Shown here in pieces: positions 8,463 to 16,369 of a stretch of 64,000 bases of DNA; positions within the stretch are counted from its first letter, which is position 1; the number at the start of each line of letters is the position of its first letter. The notes under the pieces were generated by a model. It made no database searches. It worked only from the letters and a program-made list of their open reading frames with translations, and was not told where the DNA came from. Origin of the DNA: Leptospira_A soteropolitanensis (GTDB taxonomy: Bacteria; Spirochaetota; Leptospiria; Leptospirales; Leptospiraceae); assembly GCF_026151335.1 (NCBI RefSeq), contig NZ_JAMQPP010000012.1; one strand, 5' to 3'. The translations under genes and the position numbers were made by a program.

Positions 8463-8654
8463 TAAATTTTACTGACTGCTCAACACAAACTACCGTTCCT
8501 AATATCGGAAACATTTATGGAATTCCAAACCTTCCCGCATCTACACTTCATATTCTATTAAGAAGTAAACCTTACTTGTTGGAAAATAGAGCCTCTGTAG
8601 ATGCACAATTTCTATTGTGGTTATTATTGTGAATGTGGGACTTTTGTTTTGGAA
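8463..8654 (+). pseudogene. Possible coding remnant
   Basis: Between the SnoaL-like gene and repeat copy B one plus-strand frame is open for about 55 codons without an ATG start. It includes PNIGNIYGIPNLPAS and then a leucine-rich stretch before a TGA at about 8630. Composition is protein-like but no family is recognised. It may be the tail of a gene removed when the flanking repeats arrived. Confidence 0.25.
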
Positions 8655-8758
8655 AAAGATTGATGAGACATAATTTGTGCGCAAATCCACAAACCCCCGC
8701 CCGAGTTAGGGAGGAGGGGAGTGGCTCGTGGGAAGGTGGCAATTTCCCCTCTAACACA
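8655..8758 (+). repeat. Direct repeat copy B
   Basis: Second copy of the unit at 7840-7944, same orientation, with about ten substitutions and a one-base length difference. The longest identical blocks are ATCCACAAACCCCCGCCCG and GTGGCTCGTGGGAAGGTGG. It ends about 120 bases before the hydrolase start. Confidence 0.85.
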
Positions 8759-8880
8759 TCCCAAAACATTTGAAAACGAACTTCCGAATTCTCACATTTT
8801 TTTTAAAATATTTTCGCTTTTTTGCCGGAACTTGTCCAGTATTTCCACCTTCGTTTGCTATAGAGAGAAAGGAGATCCGT

Positions 8881-9888
8881 ATGTTCCAAAAGAAAGCAGC
8901 GTTACGACGTCTTTGGCAAAAACGGCCAAGTTTATGGAGGTTCGGAATTTTCACAGCTACGATCAATCTAATGGTTCTTTCTATTTTTGCATTCGGAATT
9001 TGGTCGGCAAGTAACCAAATTCTTTTCCCGAAATGGAAAGGTATCACGAAAGATTTTTTGGAATGTAGTTCTTTAGGAGAAAGACTTTGGGGGAAATTTT
9101 GTGGGAATATTCGACTAACAAAAGAATTCGAATTTCGAGAAGTATCCATTCGCTCTTTCAATGGATATGAGTTACCCGGATGGTTTGTACCGGCACTTGC
9201 TAACGGAGTAGGATTCCAAAAAGGTGTGATTCTCCTTGTACATGGAGGAGGGGCCGATAGGCGCGAGCTCACCCGTTTTATTCCATTCTATCTCAATCAA
9301 GGATTTGATGTTTTTAGTTTTGATTTATCTTGTCATGGTGAAGCACCGTGCCAATTTCCTGGTTTAAGTTTTGGAAATCGAGAATCTGTCGATGTTTTAT
9401 CAGCATACCTGTATCTTTCGAAAAAATATCAGAATATTCTAATGATGGGATCTTCCGTAGGAGCAACTTCCATATTAATTTCTCTTCCGTTTTTGGAACA
9501 AGTAAAGGGACTTGTTTTGGAAAATCCTATGTTAAGTTTCCATCGATTGATTTTGGACTCACCAGAGTCATCTGGTTTACCACATTGGATGGTTCAAACA
9601 CTAATAGAGTTAGTCACGATTCGAGGAAAATTCGATACATTACTCAGTCCTGAAAATTCTTTACCTTTGGCTGCAAATGTGCCTCTATTGATCATTCATA
9701 GTAAAAATGATATGGTTGTATCTTACCAACATTCAATTGCGCTGGCCAAACTTTATTCAGGACCAAGCGAAGTATGGTTTCCTGATTTGGGATCTCATGG
9801 GATGGTTTGGGAGGCAAACCAAGTCGAATATGAAATGAGGGTTCGAGATTTTATTCAAAGAAATACAAATGATAGGAAAACGAGGTAG
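8881..9888 (+). CDS. Alpha/beta hydrolase, membrane-anchored
   Basis: A 335-residue serine hydrolase. The ATG at 8881 has a strong ribosome-binding site (AAGGAGA). After a basic N terminus, a single hydrophobic segment at about residues 20-40 should anchor it in the inner membrane. The alpha/beta-hydrolase core follows: LLVHGGGADRRE oxyanion region, the nucleophile elbow GSSVG (Ser192), an Asp in HSKNDMVV and the His in DLGSHGMVW. It resembles the dienelactone-hydrolase/YqkD type of hydrolases with unknown substrate. The DGPF protein starts three bases after its stop, so the two, and possibly the sigma factor, are probably cotranscribed. Confidence 0.85.
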   Translation: MFQKKAALRRLWQKRPSLWRFGIFTATINLMVLSIFAFGIWSASNQILFPKWKGITKDFLECSSLGERLWGKFCGNIRLTKEFEFREVSIRSFNGYELPGWFVPALANGVGFQKGVILLVHGGGADRRELTRFIPFYLNQGFDVFSFDLSCHGEAPCQFPGLSFGNRESVDVLSAYLYLSKKYQNILMMGSSVGATSILISLPFLEQVKGLVLENPMLSFHRLILDSPESSGLPHWMVQTLIELVTIRGKFDTLLSPENSLPLAANVPLLIIHSKNDMVVSYQHSIALAKLYSGPSEVWFPDLGSHGMVWEANQVEYEMRVRDFIQRNTNDRKTR

Positions 9889-9891
9889 AAA

Positions 9892-10248
9892 GTGGAAGAA
9901 TACTTAATTCTAATGCGTTTAGACATACTTACAAAGGAAGCCCAACCATCGCCTGAACAATTGCAAATTTACATGCAACAATACCAAGAATGGGTAAATA
10001 GCATCGTGGAAAAGAAAAAATTTAAGTCAGGGACTGCTTTGTCTACAGAGGGGCGGGTCATTCAATCAGACCATCTGATCACCGATGGTCCTTATGTGGA
10101 AACAAAGGAATCTCTCGCAGGTTTTATTATCATTATTGCAAATGATTTTGATGATGCTGCAAATATTGCCAAAGATTGTCCTATTTTAATGGGGCCTGGA
10201 AATAGTGTAGAGGTTCGAAAGATAGTCGGAATACATCTGGAGGATTAA
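9892..10248 (+). CDS. YCII-related (DGPF domain) protein
   Basis: A 118-residue protein of the YCII/DGPF family, starting with GTG behind a GAGG ribosome-binding site. The name motif is present as DGPYVETKESLAGF near residues 62-75. These small ferredoxin-like-fold proteins are regularly encoded next to ECF42-type sigma factors (established genomic association), as here where the sigma factor follows after 26 bases. Their biochemical role is unclear; an enzymatic or sensory function has been suggested. Confidence 0.88.
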   Translation: MEEYLILMRLDILTKEAQPSPEQLQIYMQQYQEWVNSIVEKKKFKSGTALSTEGRVIQSDHLITDGPYVETKESLAGFIIIIANDFDDAANIAKDCPILMGPGNSVEVRKIVGIHLED

Positions 10249-10274
10249 TTGGATAAATTGTATATTCTGAATTA

Positions 10275-11495
10275 ATGAAAAATCAATCTGAGCTTTTGCC
10301 GCATTTGTTTCGAACTGAGTATTCAAAAATCATTTCGGTTCTTTGTAAACAATTTGGTTTTTATCAGATAGAGATAGCGGAAGATATAACAAGTGAAACT
10401 TTTTTGACGGCTTCACACGCCTGGGGAATTCATGGTATTCCAGAGAATCCTATCGCTTGGTTATATGTAGTTGCTAAAAATAAAGCTAAAAATCTGATTT
10501 ATAGAGATTCTATTTTGCAAAAAAAAGTTCTCCCTCTTTATCAAAGGGAAAGTTTTGTTACTGATCCAGAATTGGATCTTTCAGAGGAAAACATAAAAGA
10601 CAGCCAATTAAGAATGATTTTTGCTGTGGCACATCCATCTATTCCTTTGGAGTCGCAAATTGGTTTATCGCTAAGAATTTTATGTGGATTTGGAATTGAT
10701 GAAATAGCAAGGGCTTTCCTATCGAACCGCGAAACAATTAACAAAAGGTTACTTCGCGCAAAAAAAAAACTTAGAGAAAACAATGCCACTCTGGAATTTC
10801 CAAATTCTTTTGAGTTGGAGGAAAGGCTTTCTTCTGTGCTTCGGACCATTTATTTATTGTTCAACGAAGGATATTTTTCTCAAACTCAAGATAGTATCCT
10901 TCGTAAAGATTTATGTTTGGAGGCGATTCGACTATGCTCTCTTTTATTGGAAAATACAGATACTAACACCTCTGAAGCAAATGCTCTTCTTGCCCTTCTT
11001 TGTTTTCATATTTCAAGATTTGAGGCAAGAATCGATAGAGAAGGTGAGATGATACTTTATGGAGATCAGAATAGGGAACTTTGGAATCAAGATTTCATTA
11101 AAAAGGGAGAGTATTTCTTTTTTCAGTCAAATTTAGTACCAAAATTTTCTAAATACCATTTAGAGGCAGCGATTGCATATTGGCATACACGCCCAGAAGA
11201 AACGGAAAGAAAATGGGATTTCATTTTCCAGCTTTATACGGGCTTATTGGAAATAGAACCCTCCCCATTATTATTATTAAATAGGGCCTATGCACTATTT
11301 AAGGTAAAGGGAAGAGATGCTGCGCTAAAAGAACTTAAAAGTCTGGAACTAAAAAATAATCCTTATTATTTTTTCCTATTGGGAGAATTACATTCAGAAT
11401 TAGAACCGGAAAACGCAAAGATATACTATAACAAGGCACTGGTCTTTGCAAAGACTGAATTTGATAAGAAGTTGATTCGAAAGCGGATAGTTTGA
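10275..11495 (+). CDS. ECF42-type RNA polymerase sigma factor with C-terminal TPR extension
   Basis: A 406-residue sigma factor, about twice the length of a basic ECF sigma. Region 2 lies at about residues 8-80 (AEDITSETFLTASHAWG), region 4 at about 115-170 (IDEIARAFLSNRETINKRL), then the conserved extension typical of group ECF42 (RTIYLLFNEGYFSQTQ) and a helical TPR-like tail to residue 406. ECF42 factors have no anti-sigma partner; their C-terminal extension is thought to control them. The adjacent DGPF gene fits the group exactly. Target promoters cannot be named from this sequence. Confidence 0.92.
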   Translation: MKNQSELLPHLFRTEYSKIISVLCKQFGFYQIEIAEDITSETFLTASHAWGIHGIPENPIAWLYVVAKNKAKNLIYRDSILQKKVLPLYQRESFVTDPELDLSEENIKDSQLRMIFAVAHPSIPLESQIGLSLRILCGFGIDEIARAFLSNRETINKRLLRAKKKLRENNATLEFPNSFELEERLSSVLRTIYLLFNEGYFSQTQDSILRKDLCLEAIRLCSLLLENTDTNTSEANALLALLCFHISRFEARIDREGEMILYGDQNRELWNQDFIKKGEYFFFQSNLVPKFSKYHLEAAIAYWHTRPEETERKWDFIFQLYTGLLEIEPSPLLLLNRAYALFKVKGRDAALKELKSLELKNNPYYFFLLGELHSELEPENAKIYYNKALVFAKTEFDKKLIRKRIV

Positions 11496-12032
11496 TTTGA
11501 TAATTTATGATATGAGTTCAGTCAGTAGCAGATGAATCTACGATGATACTTACAAATTGTATCAGAATATTAGGTATTTTTTGTCACACTCACTTTCTTG
11601 AAACGATCCTATTTCAATTGTTAATGTTCCGAGATCGCTTGGTAAAGTTTGTTTAACTGTAAGCCACAATTTGGACAATTAGATCCAGATAGTAAAAGCA
11701 AACCAAAGAACGCTTCCTACGTTGAACCATGCCATTTCCCATGCCCCTACAATCCAAAAGAAAAAAATAAACGTAAAGTGAATGAGACCCGCTAAAACAT
11801 AAATAGAATTTGTTGCTACATAATACCTTTGGTAGCGGAGTCCATCAAGCCGTTGCTAATTGGAATTTAACTAGAAGATGAATCGATAGATTTTGAAAGT
11901 AGAAGGCCTTGTGGCATTCAAACTTTTTTTTTCTGTTGGCAAAGTGGGGGAATTTTCGTAATTTCAACTAATTCCAATGGAAATTTCTTTTTTTTTAGAA
12001 CTAAATTTCGGTGAACTGGGACGTTTGTACGT
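11496..12032. other. Intergenic stretch with a gene fragment
   Basis: 537 bases. Apart from the membrane-protein fragment at 11679-11855 on the minus strand, no gene is visible. The last 90 bases are A/T-rich and should hold the promoter of the sigma-clpP operon. Confidence 0.5.
11679..11855 (-). pseudogene. Fragment of a polytopic membrane protein
   Basis: About 59 open codons without a start codon, bounded by in-frame stops. The translation includes GLRYQRYYVATNS, then two hydrophobic helices (FTFIFFFWIVGAWEMAWF and VGSVLWFAFTIWI). The pattern resembles the first two membrane helices of Leptospira membrane-anchored cyclases, with a short polar N terminus followed by hydrophobic helices separated by an aromatic turn. 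No downstream part remains, so it is most likely a decayed relic. Confidence 0.5.
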
Positions 12033-12611
12033 ATGAAAGACAATTCCTATCTTGAACTTTTAGACCTGACAAAATCCGGTAACCTACGTGCCTGGACGGA
12101 TCTACAAAATCGATTTTCTCATTTTGCCAATCAATTTGCTTATAAGATTCTAAAAGATGCAGACCTTTCCCAAGATGTCGTCCAGGAATCTTTCTGGGAT
12201 TTGTATCAAAATTTAGAAAAAATCACCACGCCAGAGGCTTTTCCATCTTTATTGAAAAGAACTGTCATTAAACATGTAGACCGCATTTTGCGAAAGAAGG
12301 AGTCCCAGAATTTGGTTTTTGTGGATCCAATCCAAATAGAACAAAACTCCGGAGGATTAGATGTTTCCTATCTAGAAAAGGAGTGTATTGAAACAATTGA
12401 ACAAAATGTCAAAAAACTGGAACCAGAAGACCAAAAGTTAATCGAACTCTACTACTACCAAAATTATTCCTTAGTCGAAATTTCCAAATCAGAAGGGAAA
12501 TCCTTATCTTTTATAAAAAAAAGACATACTCGCGTTAAGAGAATTCTAAGGATTGGAATTGGTGAAACATTCCGGCCAGAAGCAAATTTGAATTTAATGA
12601 TAGCGGCTTAG
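12033..12611 (+). CDS. ECF-family RNA polymerase sigma factor
   Basis: A 192-residue sigma-70-family protein. Region 2 is at about residues 14-80 (FANQFAYKILKDADLSQDVVQESFWDLYQ) and region 4 at about 130-180 (LEPEDQKLIELYYYQNYSLVEISKSEGKS). No anti-sigma factor is encoded nearby. The clpP-like gene begins nine bases after the stop, and its ribosome-binding site overlaps this stop, so the two are cotranscribed. I infer a stress-type regulator, perhaps controlling its own operon. Confidence 0.88.
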   Translation: MKDNSYLELLDLTKSGNLRAWTDLQNRFSHFANQFAYKILKDADLSQDVVQESFWDLYQNLEKITTPEAFPSLLKRTVIKHVDRILRKKESQNLVFVDPIQIEQNSGGLDVSYLEKECIETIEQNVKKLEPEDQKLIELYYYQNYSLVEISKSEGKSLSFIKKRHTRVKRILRIGIGETFRPEANLNLMIAA

Positions 12612-12620
12612 GAGATTCAT

Positions 12621-13184
12621 GTGGAAGCAACTCAAGTTTATTCAAATGGACAAATTGAAAATGTTTATCTCGAACAAAGAAAAGTTTTTCTTTGGGGTGA
12701 GGTAAATGACAATTCAGCTCGTTACTTAATTGATCGTTTTTTATATCTGGAAGCATTAGATCCTACAAGACCAATCACTCTTTACATTCACTCTCCTGGG
12801 GGATCAACTTATGCAGGTTTGGCGATTTTGGATGTGATGAATCATCTTCATAATCCTGTACATACTATATGTTTAGGAATGGCTATGTCTTTTGGTGCTG
12901 TTTTACTTCTGGCAGGTGCCAAAGGATATCGTTTTGCTTATCCTCATAGTAAAGTTCTTATTCACCAACCTCATGTTATGGGAGAATTTAAGGGACCTGC
13001 AGAAGATATAAGAATATTTGCTGAATCCGTTAGAAGAGAAAAAGATTTGTTAAATGAAATTATGGCAAAGGCAACGGGACAGCCGATAGAAAAATTAAAG
13101 GAAGATACAGAGCGGGATACTTGGTTTACTGCAAAGGAAGCAATGGATTATGGTATTATCGATAAGATTATTGGAGGTGATTGA
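12621..13184 (+). CDS. clpP: ClpP-family ATP-dependent protease proteolytic subunit
   Basis: A 187-residue ClpP with the catalytic triad in place: Ser90 (GMAMSFGAVLLLAGAKG), His115 (LIHQPHVMGEFKG) and Asp166 (TERDTWFTAKEA). The GGSTYAGLAILD strand forms the oxyanion loop. ClpP forms tetradecameric chambers driven by ClpX or ClpA. Compared with housekeeping ClpP, the Ser motif reads MSFG instead of ASMG and the handle-region loop after His115 is altered, so it is probably a second, specialised isoform. It starts with GTG behind GGAGA. It sits between an ECF sigma factor and a lipoprotein hydrolase, unlike the usual clpP-clpX pairing. Confidence 0.93.
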   Translation: MEATQVYSNGQIENVYLEQRKVFLWGEVNDNSARYLIDRFLYLEALDPTRPITLYIHSPGGSTYAGLAILDVMNHLHNPVHTICLGMAMSFGAVLLLAGAKGYRFAYPHSKVLIHQPHVMGEFKGPAEDIRIFAESVRREKDLLNEIMAKATGQPIEKLKEDTERDTWFTAKEAMDYGIIDKIIGGD

Positions 13185-14128
13185 TGTTTTTTAAAAGACC
13201 AGTTTTTATCCTTAGTATTATGGGTTTGGTTTTCTCCTGTCAGGTGACGTCCCATAATGTGAAACCATATTTTTCTGATAAAGTGAGTACCACCCTCCCT
13301 GTCTCCATAGATCCAAAAAAGTATGTAGAATTCCAAGTTGTGAAAGTGGCGGATTGGGAATCTTCCCTAGCTGGTCTTTTGGATTTGGATGATCCCAAAG
13401 CAAAGGCAGTCGGATTAAAGGATCGTTTAGAACCAATAGCCATTTATTTCTATCTCGTCAAACATCCAAAATTTGGAACCTATATGATAGATTCCGGTAT
13501 CGGAGAAAATTTCCCCAAGGGTGAAAATGGAAATCGTGTTAATTCCATCGTAGAATCTCAGATGCATTTTGATAAACTCAAAGTTTATGAAACTACAAGA
13601 GCATATTTACAAAAAAACAAAATTGATTTAAAAGGGATTTTTTTCACTCATTTGCATTTGGATCATACTCTTGGAGCTTATGAGATAGATAGAACAGTCC
13701 CTTTTTACGTTGGACCAGGTGAGGTGACAAGTAGACAATTCATCAACCTCTTTGTACAAGGTTCCACCGATCACTTGTTAGGCAAAAATCCGAATCTAAT
13801 CCAGTTTGATTTTGGAAAAAATACCAACGAAATTTTGGTTTTAGATTTTTTTGGTGATAAGAGTTTCTTTGTGCTTTCTGTGCCAGGACATACACCTGGC
13901 AGTTTGGCTTTTTATATTCCAGCAAAAGGTGGTGCTCATTTAGTATTAGGAGATTCCTGTCACACACAATGGGGATGGAAAGAAGGCGTAATTCCTGGTA
14001 AATTCACATCTGATCCAAATCTAAATCGTCAAAGTTTGGATTTTCTAAAAGAAGTCGCGGGAACAAATGTAATTCAGTTTGTTTATCCAGGCCACCAAGA
14101 AAGGATCTCTCAAACCTTAAAAAAATAA
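13184..14128 (+). CDS. Metallo-beta-lactamase-fold hydrolase, lipoprotein
   Basis: A 314-residue protein. The N terminus (MFFKRPVFILSIMGLVFSC) is a lipoprotein signal with acylated Cys at residue 19. The metallo-beta-lactamase fold follows, with HLHLDH, a downstream GHTPGSLAFYIP His, GDSCHTQ and a C-terminal YPGHQE His, enough ligands for a two-metal site like that of the AHL-lactonase group. Its start overlaps the clpP stop by one base (TGATG) with GGAGGTGA just upstream, so translation is coupled. Substrate unknown; lactone or thioester hydrolysis in the periplasm or on the surface is inferred. Confidence 0.88.
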   Translation: MFFKRPVFILSIMGLVFSCQVTSHNVKPYFSDKVSTTLPVSIDPKKYVEFQVVKVADWESSLAGLLDLDDPKAKAVGLKDRLEPIAIYFYLVKHPKFGTYMIDSGIGENFPKGENGNRVNSIVESQMHFDKLKVYETTRAYLQKNKIDLKGIFFTHLHLDHTLGAYEIDRTVPFYVGPGEVTSRQFINLFVQGSTDHLLGKNPNLIQFDFGKNTNEILVLDFFGDKSFFVLSVPGHTPGSLAFYIPAKGGAHLVLGDSCHTQWGWKEGVIPGKFTSDPNLNRQSLDFLKEVAGTNVIQFVYPGHQERISQTLKK

Positions 14129-14265
14129 TTGATTCTTTTTTTTCCATTTTTACTCCCTCTTTTTATTGAAATAATTTCACTATAATTTCTTTAAAAAGAG
14201 GAAATTGGTTTGTGTACTTTCTGTTCGAAAGAAATACATACATTGTAAAAAGGAAAACACTCGGG

Positions 14266-15513
14266 ATGATACGAAAGCCAATCGACAAACACTGGAGAAA
14301 CTTTCTATGTATTTGCCTGATTCCATTCTTAGTTTTTCAATGCAGACTGAATGGATTGAAAAATGACTGTGATCCGAATCATCCTTCCTATATACAAACT
14401 TTAACCATACTACTCGGTGTTAGCGATAGTGCTTATTTCTGTGGTAAAGTGGTCCAAAGTCCTTTCGTTAAGAAACTCAAAATTCCTCGTTTTTTAATTG
14501 TTACAAATGTAGGTTTGAATTCGGCTACAAGTAGTATCAGTGTTTTTCGGATAAACCCAAATACCGGAGAAATATCACAGGTTTCTGGTTCTCCCTTCCA
14601 ACTGACCGATCGTCCTCGTTTTTCAGCGACCAATTCCACAGGTACTGTTGTGTATGTGCCAAACATTGGAAATAAATCAATTTCCGTACTCAATCTAAAT
14701 CCAGAAACAGGAAGTTTATCTTTAAAACATTCTGATTTAGTCCTTTCTTCGACTCCATACTCACTTGCTTTAGATCCGAATGGAAAGTACTTATTTGCAA
14801 GTTCTGAACAAAACCCAGAAATTCACCGGATGGCTATCGATTCTTCGGATCAATTGACAATCCTAACACCTGCTATGCCAACCTCAAATCCCTCAGGGGG
14901 GTCCGTGGGGAGACTTAGTTTTGATTCTAAGGGTAAACATTTGTATGTCGGACTGACAAGTGCGCCTGGAAACAACGCAGGGATCCAAGTTTTTTCTCTG
15001 GATTCATCAACGGGGAGTTTAAGCTCTATTAATGTTTACGTAACAGGCATCAATAATCTTTCTCTTGGAATTTCTGCTAACGGTCAGTTTGTTTATGGAT
15101 CAAATTATACATCTGAAAATGTTTTTCCCTTTTTGCGAGATGTAAATACGGGAACACTCAGTATACAAACTAGTATTTCTGCAGGAGTGGCACCGGGATA
15201 TACCATTGTAGATCCACTCAACCGATTTGTTTATGTTGCTAATAGCGGTACAGGTCAGGGGACAATTTCTGCCTATTCCATTCAGCCTACCAATGGAACA
15301 TTAGCGCCCGTTAATGGGTCCCCTTTTTCTACGGGTTTCAGTCCGATCGGTCTTAGTATCGATCCGAGCGGAAAATATTTGTATTCTTCCAATACGGAAG
15401 GAGGAAATATCGCTGGATTTTCCATTAGCGAAAATGGAGCTCTAATCCCGCTCGCTGGATTTCCAGTAACAGCAGGAACAAGTCCATTTTCCATTGAAAT
15501 TGTTTCTTATTAA
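14266..15513 (+). CDS. Beta-propeller (lactonase-like) lipoprotein
   Basis: A 415-residue lipoprotein. Signal peptide with a basic start (MIRKPIDKHWRN), a hydrophobic core and lipobox FLVFQC near residue 26. The mature part is built of about seven repeated blades with signatures such as VFRINPNTGEISQVSGSPF, LNLNPETGSLS and YSIQPTNGTLAPVNGSPF, the pattern of the lactonase/YVTN seven-bladed propeller family. It is cysteine-poor and probably displayed on a membrane. I chose the ATG at 14266; an in-frame GTG at 14212 with an AGAGGAA site is possible. No enzymatic residues can be assigned; many members act as binding scaffolds. Confidence 0.8.
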   Translation: MIRKPIDKHWRNFLCICLIPFLVFQCRLNGLKNDCDPNHPSYIQTLTILLGVSDSAYFCGKVVQSPFVKKLKIPRFLIVTNVGLNSATSSISVFRINPNTGEISQVSGSPFQLTDRPRFSATNSTGTVVYVPNIGNKSISVLNLNPETGSLSLKHSDLVLSSTPYSLALDPNGKYLFASSEQNPEIHRMAIDSSDQLTILTPAMPTSNPSGGSVGRLSFDSKGKHLYVGLTSAPGNNAGIQVFSLDSSTGSLSSINVYVTGINNLSLGISANGQFVYGSNYTSENVFPFLRDVNTGTLSIQTSISAGVAPGYTIVDPLNRFVYVANSGTGQGTISAYSIQPTNGTLAPVNGSPFSTGFSPIGLSIDPSGKYLYSSNTEGGNIAGFSISENGALIPLAGFPVTAGTSPFSIEIVSY

Positions 15514-15577
15514 GTTTGATTTATAGAGGTTAGCATCTAATAAATCAGATTTTACTTTTTGATGAAATCCTATCTTT

Positions 15578-16264
15578 TTAGTCCCCACCTTCCATGAAAA
15601 AAATCATCATCCAGTTTTTGTTTTTCTTTGAAAATCCAACACGGTGGTCCATTGGGCTTCTCAAATATTGTTCGCAAATATAACCTACTTGGCCATCCGA
15701 AATACATACTTTTTTCCAATTACATGGTTCGTTTGGATTTGCCTTTATATTAGTTTCGTCATACTCGTTTTTTACGAATTCCCAGCTAAGTTGTGTTAGT
15801 ATTGTACCTTGTTTGGAAGGTTTGTTTCTTATGTTGACAGTATTTCCTGTGATGAGTGAAAAACTATAGGAATCAATGGATTCTGGTGTAAGATTAAACA
15901 AAAAGGGTGCAGACCAAATATTGTCTTTATAGGTAAAACCAAGATTAATGGTTTGAGATAAAACATTCCAAAAGTCAGAATTTTTAGGATTTTTATCAAG
16001 TTTCCAGTATTTTAGAAATTTTCCTTTTCCCATCCCGTCTTCCGAAAACGCGAAGGAAATTTGAGGATCCACTATCGATTCAATAAATTTTACATCTTTG
16101 TCTTTTACCGATTTTTCTAACTTCTGTTTGAAGGAAAAAAAATCTTTATCTTCTCTGGAGGTATCAACTGGTTTTAGAAATACAGGTTCGAACGGTTCAC
16201 AAGGTAGTAGTGGAGAATAAAAAGATGTGAGTAAAATAGATATAACAATGATCTGCGGTTTCAT
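15578..16264 (-). CDS. Exported SH3-like domain protein
   Basis: A 228-residue protein with a signal peptide (MKPQIIVISILLTSFYS...). The N-terminal two thirds (FKQKLEKSVKDKDVKFIESIVDP, then EDGMGKGKFLKYW) match a pattern common in small periplasmic Leptospira proteins. The C-terminal third, about residues 150-205, is a bacterial SH3 domain (TGNTVNIRNKPSKQGTILTQL ... GWICEQYL-like ending). Such domains often bind peptidoglycan. The start was moved from an upstream in-frame codon at 16330 to the Met that begins the signal peptide. Function not known; it neighbours the efflux operon but has its own spacer. Confidence 0.7.
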   Translation of the reverse strand: MKPQIIVISILLTSFYSPLLPCEPFEPVFLKPVDTSREDKDFFSFKQKLEKSVKDKDVKFIESIVDPQISFAFSEDGMGKGKFLKYWKLDKNPKNSDFWNVLSQTINLGFTYKDNIWSAPFLFNLTPESIDSYSFSLITGNTVNIRNKPSKQGTILTQLSWEFVKNEYDETNIKANPNEPCNWKKVCISDGQVGYICEQYLRSPMDHRVGFSKKNKNWMMIFFMEGGD

Positions 16265-16369
16265 AGAAATTTTTAATTTCCTTATTTGTCTAGAATGTTC
16301 TAAATGATATAAGAATATCTGAAAAAACAATCAATTTTTATCGAGAGTTTTGATTTGGCGGAGTTTAAG

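Noticed and set aside
8770..8880. N-terminal extension of the alpha/beta hydrolase.
   Set aside because: The AAGGAGA site and family alignment place the start at 8881.
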